64,000 bases of DNA from Bacillota bacterium (GCA_023429785.1 JAEZDD010000004.1:271732-335731), one strand, 5' to 3'; shown: positions 25,329 to 33,800, numbered from the stretch's first letter. The notes: a model not told the origin generated them from the sequence alone. Program-made: numbers and translations.

Positions 25329-27941
25329 ATGAAAAATTTTTTCAAGCTGTCGAGTGATGATGCATTAAAGGAATTTGACACCACCTTAAACGGCTTAACA
25401 AAAACAGCAGCGGAAGAAAGACTGCTTAAAGACGGCTATAACGAAATCACCGAGGCGAAGCAGCAGGGAGTAATTCAGGTTTTCCTTTCACAGTTCAAGG
25501 ACTTGCTTGTTATTATACTTATAATTGCGGCTGGAATTTCATTGGTGACAAATAACGCTGAAAGCACAATTGTTATTCTTTCGGTAATAGTTTTAAATGC
25601 AGTGCTCGGGACAGTTCAGCATTTCAAGGCACAACAGTCGCTTAACAGTCTAAAGGAATTATCGACCCCGTATGCAAAGGTAATTCGTGACGGAGAAAGA
25701 GTTGAAATTCCGTCTAAAGAGGTTGTTGCAGGTGATATATTATTTCTAGAAGCGGGCGACCTTGTCGCTGCCGACGGGAGAATAGTCGAGAACTTCTCAC
25801 TTCAGGTCAATGAAAGCGCCCTCACAGGCGAATCGCTGAGCGTTGATAAGAATGTTGACATAATAAATGAAGAAAAAATTGCGCTTGGGGACCAGCTGAA
25901 TATGGTATTCTCAAGCTCACTTGTTACTTATGGTCGTGCAACAGTTGTTGTCACAGCAACAGGGATGAATACCGAAATCGGGAAGATTGCGACGCTGATG
26001 AACGAAACGAAGGAGAAAAAAACCCCGTTGCAAAAATCTCTTGACGGTTTCAGCAAAACTCTTTCTATAATAATAATGGTAGTATGCGTTGTAGTATTTT
26101 TCTTGAGCCTAAGAACATCAAATCCGCTTGACGCATTGATGTTTGCTGTTGCTCTGGCGGTTGCTGCAATTCCGGAGGCGCTAAGCTCAATCGTCACTAT
26201 CGCTCTGGCAATAGGGACACAGAAAATGGCTAAGGAGCACGCAATAATCAAAAACCTTCGCGCTGTCGAGGGGCTTGGCTGCGTTTCAATAATCTGCTCC
26301 GACAAGACAGGGACACTGACTCAAAATAAAATGACCGTTCAGCATATTTATGCCGACGGGAGAATTGTTGAAGGGAAGGATGTTTCCACCGACGAATTCC
26401 TTCACAGTGCTCTTATGACAACAAGCATTTTGTGCAACGACTCGGTTGTTGCCGGCGGGAAGGCAATAGGCGACCCTACCGAAATTGCCCTCACTGATTT
26501 TTATTTAAAGCTATATAACGACTATGACGCAATAAGAGCGAAAAAGGCAAGACACTCTGAGCTTCCGTTTGACTCCGACCGAAAGCTGATGAGCACACTT
26601 CACAAAATTGACGGGAAGCATCTAGTGCTGACAAAGGGCGCAATTGACGTTTTACTGCCGAAGCTCAAGACAATCCTCACCAAAGACGGCGTCAGAGAGA
26701 TTACACCGGAGGAAATCGATAATATCAGCAATGCAAATATGGAGTTCTCGAAGCAGGGCTTGCGTGTTCTAGCATTTGTTCAAAGACAGCTGGACGAACA
26801 GCGTGAAATCACCTTTGAAGACGAAAACGATTTCACCTTTGTGGGGCTTATTTCAATGATTGACCCGCCTCGTGAGGAGTCAAAGCAGGCTGTCTCCGAC
26901 TGCAAGAGAGCGGGAATAAAGCCGATAATGATAACAGGCGACCATAAAATCACCGCCGCCAGTATAGCAAAACAAATAGGGATTTTTGAGGACGGTGACC
27001 TCGCTGTTGACGGAATTGAAATTGATTCGATGGATGAGACCGAGCTTTCAGAAAAGCTCGAGAGCATATCGGTTTATGCCCGTGTTTCACCGGAGCATAA
27101 AATCCGTATCGTTGACGCATGGCAGAACAAGGGCAACATCGTGGGCATGACAGGGGACGGAGTCAATGACGCTCCTGCTCTGAAAAAAGCCGATATAGGC
27201 ATTGCGATGGGTATTACAGGGACAGCTGTTTCAAAGGACGCCGCCTCAATGATTCTCACTGATGACAACTTCGCAACAATTGTGAAATCTGTTGCGAACG
27301 GCAGGAATATTTACAGGAACATTAAAAACGCAATCAAATTCCTCATTTCAGGTAATATGAGCGGGATTTTCTCAGTAATTTATACGGCTGTCCTCGGGCT
27401 TTCAATGCCGTTCACGGCGGTTCAGCTTTTGTTTATAAACCTTCTGACCGACAGCCTGCCGGCTATCGCAATCAGCACAGAGCATTCGGACAATGACCTT
27501 CTTAAAGAAAAGCCACGTTCCTCAAACGAGTCGATAATGACAAGGCCGTATCTTTTTGAAATAATATGGCAAGGTCTTCTAATCGCAATTTTCACATTGA
27601 TTTCCTTCTATATCGGAAAAGAAATTAATGCAATTACCGCATCAACAATGGCTTTCGCAACACTATGCCTTGCTCGCTTGTTCCACGGCTTTAACTGCCG
27701 TTCACATAAGTCAATTTTCAAAATCGGCCTGTTCACGAACAAATTCAGCATTCTCGCATTTTTAGGCGGCGGCGCATTTTTAGCGGCAGCATTATTAATT
27801 CCGCCACTTCAAAAGCTGTTCCAGTGTGCACCGCTTAGCCCACAAAACCTAGGATTTATCGCATTATTTGCGGCGGCACCGACAATTATTATCCAGCTGG
27901 GAAGACTCATAAAAGAAACTTTCTTCAATAAGAAAGCATAA
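25329..27941 (+). CDS. P2-type cation-transporting ATPase (Ca2+/Mn2+ exporter type)
   Basis: This 870-residue P-type ATPase has an N-terminal cation_ATPase_N region, actuator motif TGES (166-169), TM4 motif PEAL (282-285) and the phosphorylated aspartate D325 in CSDKTGTLTQ. Nucleotide-binding and hinge motifs include KGAIDVLLPKL and MTGDGVNDAPALKKADIGIAMG. A C-terminal cation_ATPase_C domain follows (QLLFINLLTDSLPAIAI). About ten TM helices match P2A Ca2+ pumps. The upstream Mn2+ riboswitch argues for Mn2+ export in vivo. AGGAGAG lies 6 nt before the ATG. It is monocistronic with its own terminator. Confidence 0.95.
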   Translation: MKNFFKLSSDDALKEFDTTLNGLTKTAAEERLLKDGYNEITEAKQQGVIQVFLSQFKDLLVIILIIAAGISLVTNNAESTIVILSVIVLNAVLGTVQHFKAQQSLNSLKELSTPYAKVIRDGERVEIPSKEVVAGDILFLEAGDLVAADGRIVENFSLQVNESALTGESLSVDKNVDIINEEKIALGDQLNMVFSSSLVTYGRATVVVTATGMNTEIGKIATLMNETKEKKTPLQKSLDGFSKTLSIIIMVVCVVVFFLSLRTSNPLDALMFAVALAVAAIPEALSSIVTIALAIGTQKMAKEHAIIKNLRAVEGLGCVSIICSDKTGTLTQNKMTVQHIYADGRIVEGKDVSTDEFLHSALMTTSILCNDSVVAGGKAIGDPTEIALTDFYLKLYNDYDAIRAKKARHSELPFDSDRKLMSTLHKIDGKHLVLTKGAIDVLLPKLKTILTKDGVREITPEEIDNISNANMEFSKQGLRVLAFVQRQLDEQREITFEDENDFTFVGLISMIDPPREESKQAVSDCKRAGIKPIMITGDHKITAASIAKQIGIFEDGDLAVDGIEIDSMDETELSEKLESISVYARVSPEHKIRIVDAWQNKGNIVGMTGDGVNDAPALKKADIGIAMGITGTAVSKDAASMILTDDNFATIVKSVANGRNIYRNIKNAIKFLISGNMSGIFSVIYTAVLGLSMPFTAVQLLFINLLTDSLPAIAISTEHSDNDLLKEKPRSSNESIMTRPYLFEIIWQGLLIAIFTLISFYIGKEINAITASTMAFATLCLARLFHGFNCRSHKSIFKIGLFTNKFSILAFLGGGAFLAAALLIPPLQKLFQCAPLSPQNLGFIALFAAAPTIIIQLGRLIKETFFNKKA

Positions 27942-27984
27942 AGCAAAAGAACACAGGGATAAATTCCCGATTTAACATAATAAA

Positions 27985-28018
27985 AAAGCTGTAAGGTGTT
28001 TCCACTTTACAGCTTTTC
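27985..28018. terminator. Bidirectional terminator between the P-type ATPase and hisA
   Basis: AAAAGCTGTAAGGTG pairs with CACTTTACAGCTTTT (15 bp, one G-T pair, TTTC loop). It serves the converging genes on both strands. Confidence 0.9.
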
Positions 28019-28033
28019 TTTATTCTAAATTAA

Positions 28034-28807
28034 TTATTTACAAAATTCTAAAACCTTTTTGTATTCCATTTCTCCGCCGAAAAGGTCGAGAGCGCTCCCG
28101 ATAGTCACGTCAATATTACCGCCCGAAAGGTCCTTCAAAAGCTTTAAATCCTCGAAGCTTCCAACCCCGCCGGCATAAGTAATCTTATTATCCTTATGCG
28201 AAGCTAGAATTTCAACCAGCCCGGTCTCAATTCCGGAAGCCTTCCCCTCGACATCGACAGCGTGGATTAAAAACTCATCACAATATGCGGAGAGCCTTGA
28301 GAGCGTAAAGCTGTCAAGCTTCACATCGGTGAATTTCTGCCAACGGTCGGTCACTATATAATAGTCATCGCCCTTTTTTCGGCAGCTCAAGTCGAGGACA
28401 AGCCTGTCCTTCCCAACCGTTTTGAAAATTTTGTAAAGGTTCTCAAAATTAATTTTTCCATCCTTAAAAACAAAGGAAGTCACAATAACGTGCGACGCCC
28501 CGCTTTCGAGGAAAAATAAAGCGTTTGAATCGTCTATCCCGCCGCCAAGCTGTAAGCCCATGGGGTATACCCGAAGGGCTTTAACAGCCAGCTCGACATT
28601 TTTATCATAAAACTCAGAATTAACAGGGTTTAGAAGAATAATGTGACCGCCCTTTACACCGTCGTTTTTATAAAGCTCAGCATAAAATCCAGCATCATAG
28701 CCGGAAACAAAATTCTCATGGGCGAAATTATTGTTATCACTGAGTGTGCCGCCGACAATCTGCTTGACCTGTCCATTATGAATATCTATACACGGTCTGA
28801 ATTTCAT
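28034..28807 (-). CDS. hisA: Phosphoribosylformimino-AICAR ribotide isomerase, eukaryotic-type HisA
   Basis: HisA catalyses the fourth step of histidine synthesis (ProFAR to PRFAR) in a TIM barrel. The product has 257 residues from the ATG at 28807 (MKFRPCIDIHNGQVKQIVGG); the upstream ATG at 28819 is one base from its GAAAGG. The catalytic aspartate is in RPCIDIHNGQVKQ; QLGGGIDD and TYAGGVGSFEDL are phosphate-binding loops, and LLNPVNSEFYDKN and HAVDVEGKASGI follow the fungal HIS6-like subfamily, not the usual bacterial HisA. No other his gene is in the window. A structured leader RNA precedes it (28836-28926). Confidence 0.88.
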   Translation of the reverse strand: MKFRPCIDIHNGQVKQIVGGTLSDNNNFAHENFVSGYDAGFYAELYKNDGVKGGHIILLNPVNSEFYDKNVELAVKALRVYPMGLQLGGGIDDSNALFFLESGASHVIVTSFVFKDGKINFENLYKIFKTVGKDRLVLDLSCRKKGDDYYIVTDRWQKFTDVKLDSFTLSRLSAYCDEFLIHAVDVEGKASGIETGLVEILASHKDNKITYAGGVGSFEDLKLLKDLSGGNIDVTIGSALDLFGGEMEYKKVLEFCK

Positions 28808-28835
28808 AAATATGACCATTCCTTTCTGCCAAACT

Positions 28836-28926
28836 GGAAACTTTGTGACGGTTTTGGCTTGCCAAAATTTCGGCTATCAAGACCGAAAAGGCACAAATTT
28901 CCGTTTGAAAGATTTATCTTTCAAAC
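28836..28926 (-). ncRNA. Structured hisA leader: hairpin plus three-way junction
   Basis: Plus-strand coordinates: an outer stem of 11 bp (GGAAA 28836-28840 with TTTCC 28898-28902, a bulged C, then TTTGTG 28842-28847 with CACAAA 28892-28897) encloses two hairpins, TTTTGG/CCAAAA (28852-28867) and TTTCGG/CCGAAA (28868-28888). A separate perfect 10-bp hairpin is at 28903-28926. On the minus strand this forms most of the 5' UTR between the promoter and the hisA ribosome binding site. It resembles a cis-regulatory RNA or riboswitch but matches no class I know; it lacks T-box signatures. Confidence 0.6.
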
Positions 28927-28949
28927 TAAATCCTCAAATCTTTTTTCAT

Positions 28950-28958
28950 ATTATAGCA
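28950..28958 (-). promoter_or_regulatory. Extended -10 promoter of hisA
   Basis: Minus strand: TGC directly followed by TATAAT. No good -35. Initiation near 28943 would give a leader of about 136 nt containing the structured RNA. Confidence 0.6.
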
Positions 28959-29027
28959 TAAAAAGAATGGTTTTAAAACATAATTATGACTAAAAATGCG
29001 ATTATCGAAATAATTTACAATATTTAA

Positions 29028-29055
29028 TTGAAAAACAATTTTTTTATGATATAAT
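29028..29055 (+). promoter_or_regulatory. Promoter of degV-family gene
   Basis: TTGAAA (29028-29033), 16 bp, TATAAT (29050-29055), 31 bp upstream of the ATG. Confidence 0.7.
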
Positions 29056-29086
29056 AATATTAAAAATTAATTTGGAGAGTGACAAT

Positions 29087-29959
29087 ATGAGCGATACAAG
29101 AAATTTTGCTTTCATTACAGATTCGACTTGCGATTTGCCCTCAGACATTCTAAAAACAAATAATATTATTATCGTTAATCTTACCTATGACGTTGACGGC
29201 GTTGAATACAATGATTCAAATGTATTGCCTATTGAAGAATTTTATAAAAAAATGCGTGCCGGCTCTGTTACAAAAACCTCACAGGTTACACCTGACACTT
29301 TTGATAAGGTTTTCGGAGAAGTTCTTGAAAGCGGAAAGGATATACTATATATTGCATTTTCATCTGGATTAAGCGGGACCTATAACAGCGCGAGGATAGC
29401 GGGCGAAGCACTGAAAGACAAATATCCTGACAGAAAAATTTATATAATCGACAGCCTTTGTGCTTCACTTGGCGAGGGGCTTTTTGTATACAAGGGCATT
29501 CAGCTGATGAATGCTGGGAAATCTGTTGACGAAATTGCAGAATGGCTTGAGGAGAACAAGCTTCACCTTTGTCATATGTTCACTGTTGATGATTTAATGT
29601 TTTTGCACAGGGGCGGACGAGTTTCAAAAACCTCAGCTATCGCCGGTTCAATTTTGGGAATAAAGCCCGGAATGCACGTTGACAACGAGGGGCATTTAAT
29701 CCCTCTTACTAAAATCCGAGGAAGAAAACAGTCGCTCAACTGGCTTGTTGAAAACATGGCAGAAAGAGTTGGAAGCTGGGATAATGATACCTTTGCAATT
29801 TGTCATGGTGACTGTATTGACGACGCCAACTATGTTGCTGGCCTTGTTAAGGAAAAGTTTGGAATCAAGAATGTTATTATTAATTATACCGGCCCTGTAA
29901 TCGGCGCACATTCAGGACCGGGAACAATGGCATTATTCTTCCTGGGCGACAAAAGATAG
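29087..29959 (+). CDS. DegV family fatty-acid-binding protein
   Basis: The product has 290 residues from the ATG at 29087, with GGAGAG 7 nt upstream; an in-frame TTG at 29072 precedes the ribosome binding site. DegV features are FITDSTCDLPSD at the N-terminus, TSQVTPDTF, the fatty-acid head-group loop FSSGLSGTYNSARIA, HRGGRVSKTSAIAGSILGIKP and the C-terminal GPVIGAHSGPGTMALFFLG. These proteins bind fatty acids; in many Firmicutes they act as FakB partners of FakA kinase. No fakA is nearby, so the partner is inference. It is monocistronic with a good terminator. Confidence 0.93.
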   Translation: MSDTRNFAFITDSTCDLPSDILKTNNIIIVNLTYDVDGVEYNDSNVLPIEEFYKKMRAGSVTKTSQVTPDTFDKVFGEVLESGKDILYIAFSSGLSGTYNSARIAGEALKDKYPDRKIYIIDSLCASLGEGLFVYKGIQLMNAGKSVDEIAEWLEENKLHLCHMFTVDDLMFLHRGGRVSKTSAIAGSILGIKPGMHVDNEGHLIPLTKIRGRKQSLNWLVENMAERVGSWDNDTFAICHGDCIDDANYVAGLVKEKFGIKNVIINYTGPVIGAHSGPGTMALFFLGDKR

Positions 29960-29991
29960 AGCGATTTAAAATTTGCTGGAAATAAATTCAG

Positions 29992-30014
29992 AAGGTAGGG
30001 CTAATCCCTACCTT
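29992..30014 (+). terminator. Terminator of the degV-family gene
   Basis: Perfect 9-bp stem AAGGTAGGG/CCCTACCTT with a CTAAT loop, followed by a T-rich stretch. Confidence 0.85.
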
Positions 30015-30046
30015 TAGCTTTTATAAATTATAAGTAATAAAAAAGC

Positions 30047-30075
30047 TTGACAAGGGTGTTCATTTGTGATAAAAT
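30047..30075 (+). promoter_or_regulatory. Promoter of tRNA-Arg(ACG)
   Basis: TTGACA (30047-30052), 17 bp, TAAAAT (30070-30075), 15 bp before the tRNA. Confidence 0.88.
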
Positions 30076-30090
30076 ATATAAGCATCAGTT

Positions 30091-30167
30091 GTGCCTGTAG
30101 CTCAGCCGGATAGAGTGTTTGGCTACGAACCAAAAGGTCGGGGGTTCGAATCCCTCCAGGCACGCCA
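30091..30167 (+). tRNA. tRNA-Arg(ACG)
   Basis: Acceptor GTGCCTG/CAGGCAC, anticodon stem TTTGG/CCAAA with loop CTACGAA (anticodon ACG, A34 read as inosine), T-loop TTCGAAT, 3' GCCA encoded. Confidence 0.97.
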
Positions 30168-30178
30168 ATAGCAATGAT

Positions 30179-30214
30179 AAAGGTTTGCGAGAAATCGTGA
30201 GCCTTTATTTTTTT
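30179..30214 (+). terminator. Terminator of tRNA-Arg(ACG)
   Basis: A 12-bp stem with G-T pairs (30179-30190 with 30195-30206), GAAA loop, then a run of seven T. Confidence 0.85.
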
Positions 30215-30459
30215 GCTCAAAAGGAGGCATTGGCGGACCCTATCTTTTTGATAAATTTTGCTCCAATTAGAAAGCTTACTTGTGCACCAATGTATCCCGA
30301 TGGTGTAAGTCCAACTTGTTTTTAAAGGATTTAATAAATGATAGGAAATAATGAATACTTGTCCGAAAAATTACAACTTACATCTGCCAGACTTTCTTGT
30401 CCTAACATCAAATGCCTATTTCGCATCCTTATAAATTTGCTAGTCATTATTATTTTATT

Positions 30460-30612
30460 AAAACAACCACCGACTATGTCAGTGGGGCGGAAAAAGCTAT
30501 AGCGTTAAAAAGAAAAACTCCTTCTGTTGTATTGTAAGAAGTGCGGTCTGGCAACTCCACGAAAACAATAAAAGGAGGTCATTAAAATTAGTACCGGCTT
30601 AGCCGTTAAATT
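30460..30612. mobile_element. Probable IS200/IS605-type remnant without transposase
   Basis: A subterminal-type imperfect hairpin CCACCGAC-TAT-GTCAGTGG (30467-30485) is followed by about 95 bp of leader and a strong AAAAGGAGGTCATTAAAA ribosome binding site (about 30569-30587). No reading frame follows: the expected ATG is replaced by ATTAG, then a short CGGCTTAGCCG hairpin and T-run. The layout matches the left end of an IS200-type element whose tnpA has been deleted, joined to a right-end-like hairpin, or a MITE derived from one. The family call rests on memory. The flanking 30215-30460 holds nothing else recognisable. Confidence 0.4.
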
Positions 30613-30626
30613 TTTTTAAAAAGCTT

Positions 30627-31742
30627 TTACAGGTCGTTGGTAAAGTATTTATAGAGATTTCCTGCAACCGCCGTGCTTGAACATATTTCTGTCGGTTGAT
30701 TGACAAGTACGATTACAGTTACATCGTCAAGAAGGTGGATTTCATTATATGAGTTGAAAACATATGTGCTTCCGCCATGAAGAATACTCATGCTGTCAGC
30801 GAAAACACCGTAACCGTAGACATTTGAGTGGCTTTTCATTTCAGTGAAGGATTTCTCGCTTATCAGTTTGTTTTTAATCAGGCTTCTGTCCCATTTAAAA
30901 ACGTCAATAACATTGGAGTTGATATCGCCACAGCCGAAAGCCATGTTTTTTGTAATGCTTAGCTGTTTTCCTTCGCCGTCATAACCGATTGCGTCAGTAG
31001 CTTTGAATTTTGTGTTTGTTCTGCTCATTCCACACACATCAAAAAGCTTCTTCTGAAAATAGTCATCATAGGAAATCCCTGATACCTTCTCGACAATTTT
31101 CCCGAGGAGGTAGTAATTCGTATTGCAGTAGAAGAATTGCTTCCCTGGGTCAGTCATGAATCTCGCCTGATAGAGATATTTTTCGACTAAATCAGGGTCA
31201 ACTTCCTTTTCAGTATCCTCCATTTTCTGAACCTGTTCACCAACATCCTGCGGGAAAAATCTTGTTGGGTCATCTAGAAAATCGTATAGGCCTGATTCCA
31301 TCCGAAGAAGATTTTTAATAGTAATTTCTTTTCCGATTGTGAAATCAGGGAAGTATTTATCAAGGGTATCATCAACTGAAAGCTTGCCTTGCTCCTGAAG
31401 CTGTAATATCGAAACAGCAGTAAATTGCTTTGTGATTGAGCCTATTTCAAAGGTTGTTTTCATTGTGTTCGGGATTTTATTGCTTCTGTCTGCAAGCCCA
31501 TAGCCCTTCGCAAGAACTATGTCATCACCTTTTGCCAAAAGAACAGAGCCTTCAAAATCAAAGGATGTCAAGTAATTATCGATTTTAGTGATAAAATCAC
31601 TGTACTTGCTGTTTTCAATCTTGTCCTGTGTTTCGTCGACAGTTAGATTTCCTGAGGTTTTATTTGCTCCGCACGAGCATAATATGCATATACCCATGAA
31701 AACCGAAACGACCTTAATAAATCTGCTGTTGGATTTAATCAT
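30627..31742 (-). CDS. Serine hydrolase lipoprotein of the beta-lactamase class C / PBP4* family
   Basis: The 371-residue exported lipoprotein has a signal peptide with lipobox LCSC (lipidated cysteine C24), a spacer, then a beta-lactamase-type transpeptidase fold. The active-site serine is S102 in SITK (S-x-x-K), the second motif is Y205-C-N207 and the third is HGG near the C-terminus (ILHGGSTYV). Such proteins hydrolyse D-amino-acid peptides or esters of the wall; true beta-lactam resistance is unlikely to be their main role. It is monocistronic, next to the IS-like remnant at its 3' end. Confidence 0.9.
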   Translation of the reverse strand: MIKSNSRFIKVVSVFMGICILCSCGANKTSGNLTVDETQDKIENSKYSDFITKIDNYLTSFDFEGSVLLAKGDDIVLAKGYGLADRSNKIPNTMKTTFEIGSITKQFTAVSILQLQEQGKLSVDDTLDKYFPDFTIGKEITIKNLLRMESGLYDFLDDPTRFFPQDVGEQVQKMEDTEKEVDPDLVEKYLYQARFMTDPGKQFFYCNTNYYLLGKIVEKVSGISYDDYFQKKLFDVCGMSRTNTKFKATDAIGYDGEGKQLSITKNMAFGCGDINSNVIDVFKWDRSLIKNKLISEKSFTEMKSHSNVYGYGVFADSMSILHGGSTYVFNSYNEIHLLDDVTVIVLVNQPTEICSSTAVAGNLYKYFTNDL

Positions 31743-31975
31743 GTCAATACTTCCTTAATAATATATTTTCTAAATGTTATCCTTGCTAAATATTATAAAA
31801 TCCTAGTAATATCTAAATTTTACATTATTTAATAAATAATGTCAATAAAAATGTTAATAATAAATTTATTTTTAATAATAATTTATACTTATACATAATA
31901 ATACGGTCGGTAATTGAACTGACGGAAAAGCTAAGAAATTACCTGTCCTAAAAAACTCACCGAAAATAGTGCGTA
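31743..31975. other. Intergenic, no feature seen
   Basis: AT-rich spacer upstream of the serine hydrolase (minus) and downstream of tRNA-Leu (minus). I see no ORF, RNA or clear promoter in it. Confidence 0.5.
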
Positions 31976-32012
31976 AAAAAAGTACTTTGCAATTTAAAAT
32001 TACAAAGTACTT
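31976..32012 (-). terminator. Terminator of tRNA-Leu
   Basis: Minus strand: AAGTACTTTG pairs with CAAAGTACTT (10 bp, the AT-rich loop can extend it), followed by a T-run. Confidence 0.88.
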
Positions 32013-32034
32013 CAATCCCTTTAGGCAAGGGCAT

Positions 32035-32119
32035 TGGTGCGGATGAAGTGACTTGAACACTCACGTCTCGCAACACTAGAGCCTAAATCTAGCGCGTCTG
32101 CCAATTCCGCCACATCCGC
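32035..32119 (-). tRNA. tRNA-Leu(TAG)
   Basis: 85-nt class II tRNA with a long variable arm: acceptor GCGGATG/CATCCGC, anticodon stem CTAGA/TCTAG with loop TTTAGGC (anticodon TAG), T-loop TTCAAGT, CCA encoded. Confidence 0.96.
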
Positions 32120-32148
32120 ATATTGTATCGTCGATTGACGACTTAATT

Positions 32149-32177
32149 ATTCTATCATAACAGACTGACCTTGTCAA
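32149..32177 (-). promoter_or_regulatory. Promoter of tRNA-Leu
   Basis: Minus strand: TTGACA (32172-32177), 17 bp, TAGAAT (32149-32154), 29 bp upstream of the tRNA. Confidence 0.85.
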
Positions 32178-32226
32178 TACTTTTTTCTAAAAATATTTTT
32201 CCCACGAAAGCTGTCACAATTTGCAT

Positions 32227-32985
32227 TTATTGTTGTGAAAAGCTGTTTTTATCCGCCGCTTTAGCACCCCTATATCCCCATCCATCGACACCGGCACGAC
32301 GCATTGCCCCAAATAATCGATATGTGAAGCCGTCGCTCTTCTTCTCCATTTCACGAAGAAATTCCTTAGTTGACTGACGAGAGGTGCAGCCGTCAACAGG
32401 ACACTTGGACTTCACTATTTTAAGCTGACTTTTTGTGCAGGCTTTTCTGACTTCCTTTTCAGGCGCAAAAACAAGCGGACGGATAAGCATCAGGTCCTTT
32501 TTTGAAAGATAGCTTTTTGGCGAAAAGCAGCCGATTCTGCCCTCATTAAAAAGGTTCATAACGAAAGTTTCGACTGCATCGTCATAATGATGCCCGAGAG
32601 CAATTTTATTACAGCCGTTTTCCTTAGCTGAATCATGCAATGCCCCACGACGCATTCTCGCACAAAGGCTGCAAGGATTCGGCTCTTTTCTTACATCAAA
32701 AATTATTTCAGCAATTTGTGTTCTTTTTAAAACATACTGAATGCCCAGCTCGTCGCAAAGCTCGGCAACAGAAGAATAATCACCCAACACTCCATTAAAA
32801 CCGGGGTCAAGGGTTATAGCAACAACGTCATAATCAATCCCGATGAAACGTTTTAGCAAGACGAGCCCCTTTAAAAGAACGAGGCTGTCCTTTCCTCCTG
32901 AAACACCTACTGCTATTTTATCCCCATTTTCAATAAGGTCGAATTCCTGAATCGCTTTTCGCATATATCCTAAAATCTTCTGCAT
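32227..32985 (-). CDS. ttcA: TtcA-like tRNA 2-thiolation PP-loop ATPase
   Basis: The product has 252 residues from the ATG at 32985, with GGGAG 6 nt upstream; the longer frame to 33027 lacks a ribosome binding site. The PP-loop SGGKDS (29-34) binds ATP. C105/C108 (PCSLCARMRRGAL) and a cysteine in KCPVDGCTSRQ are candidate ligands for the [4Fe-4S] cluster used by TtcA to make 2-thiocytidine at tRNA position 32. HHYDDAVETFVMNLF is the family signature. Other TtcA/TilS-type tRNA thiolases remain possible. The C-terminal tail (RAGVDGWGYRGAK) is not one I can place. Confidence 0.8.
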   Translation of the reverse strand: MQKILGYMRKAIQEFDLIENGDKIAVGVSGGKDSLVLLKGLVLLKRFIGIDYDVVAITLDPGFNGVLGDYSSVAELCDELGIQYVLKRTQIAEIIFDVRKEPNPCSLCARMRRGALHDSAKENGCNKIALGHHYDDAVETFVMNLFNEGRIGCFSPKSYLSKKDLMLIRPLVFAPEKEVRKACTKSQLKIVKSKCPVDGCTSRQSTKEFLREMEKKSDGFTYRLFGAMRRAGVDGWGYRGAKAADKNSFSQQ

Positions 32986-33027
32986 TATTTTTCTCCCATA
33001 AATGTAATATATACAATTATACAGCAT

Positions 33028-33231
33028 TTCAGTAGGATTTACAACATTTTAATACAGCACCTTAGCTTCAATGCTCTGAGAATTGCAACTTGAATAAATA
33101 TCAAAAATAAAATTATAAATTTAATGATAATGCAAATTGAAATGAAATTAGAGAAATCGAGAGAAACAGAGCAATTTGCAGAGAAATCAAGAGATTAGGG
33201 GATATATTTTAAAAATTCAGCATTTCAGCTA
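33028..33231. other. Intergenic, no feature seen
   Basis: AT-rich divergent spacer between ttcA and the rplM promoter. It contains short direct GAGAAAT repeats (around 33150-33190) but no ORF or RNA. Confidence 0.5.
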
Positions 33232-33260
33232 TTGACAGTATCAATAAATATCTATATAAT
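33232..33260 (+). promoter_or_regulatory. Consensus promoter of rplM-rpsI
   Basis: Perfect TTGACA (33232-33237), 17 bp, perfect TATAAT (33255-33260). Confidence 0.92.
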
Positions 33261-33271
33261 AAGCAATGTTG

Positions 33272-33328
33272 TTTCAATCGGGGTTAAATTGCTTAAACTC
33301 AACAGGTTTCTTTTAAAAGCGATTGAAA
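33272..33328 (+). promoter_or_regulatory. L13-type ribosomal protein leader
   Basis: A closing stem of 9 bp (TTTCAATCG 33272-33280 with CGATTGAAA 33320-33328) encloses an internal hairpin region (GGGTTAAATTGCTTAAACTC). It lies between the rplM promoter and its ribosome binding site, where Firmicutes carry an autoregulatory L13 leader. The structure fits in position and size; the class is inferred. Confidence 0.6.
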
Positions 33329-33355
33329 AAAATAAAATTAACGGAGGAAAATACT

Positions 33356-33784
33356 ATGTCAACTTATATGCCAAAAGCTAATGATATTAGCCGTAAATGG
33401 TATGTTTTAGACGCTGATGGAGTTGCTCTTGGACGTGTTGCTGCTAAAGCTGCTCACATTCTTCGCGGAAAACACAAGCCAACCTATGCTCCACACGCTG
33501 ATTGCGGAGACCATGTTATCATCATCAACACAGACAAGGCTATTCTAACCGGCAAGAAGCTGGAACAAAAGAGCTACCGCTGGCACACAGGCTGGATTGG
33601 CGGCCTTAAGGAAATCAAATACGGCAAATTGATGGCTGATTCATCAGACAGAGCAATGACTATTGCTGTAACAGGAATGCTTCCAAACAACTCACTAGGT
33701 CGCACACAGGCTAAGAGACTTAGAGTTTATAAGGGCGCACAGCATGAACAGGCTGCTCAAAATCCTGAAAATTACGAGATATAA
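33356..33784 (+). CDS. rplM: 50S ribosomal protein L13
   Basis: 142 residues from the ATG at 33356, which has CGGAGG 8 nt upstream. L13 signatures are RKWYVLDADGVALGRVAAKAA, LRGKHKPTYAPHADCGDHVIIIN and MLPNNSLGRTQAKRLRVYKGAQHEQAAQNP. It assembles early on 23S rRNA domain II. It forms the standard operon with rpsI, preceded by a consensus promoter and a structured leader likely to be bound by L13 itself. Confidence 0.98.
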   Translation: MSTYMPKANDISRKWYVLDADGVALGRVAAKAAHILRGKHKPTYAPHADCGDHVIIINTDKAILTGKKLEQKSYRWHTGWIGGLKEIKYGKLMADSSDRAMTIAVTGMLPNNSLGRTQAKRLRVYKGAQHEQAAQNPENYEI

Positions 33785-33800
33785 GAAAGGGGCATTATAG

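Noticed and set aside
28801..28926. T-box leader upstream of hisA
   Set aside because: The conserved T-box sequence (AGGGTGGNACCGCG type) and a terminator before the gene are absent.
30119..30325. 68-residue ORF starting inside tRNA-Arg
   Set aside because: It begins within the tRNA gene, crosses the tRNA terminator and has no ribosome binding site; translated tRNA sequence is a common false ORF.
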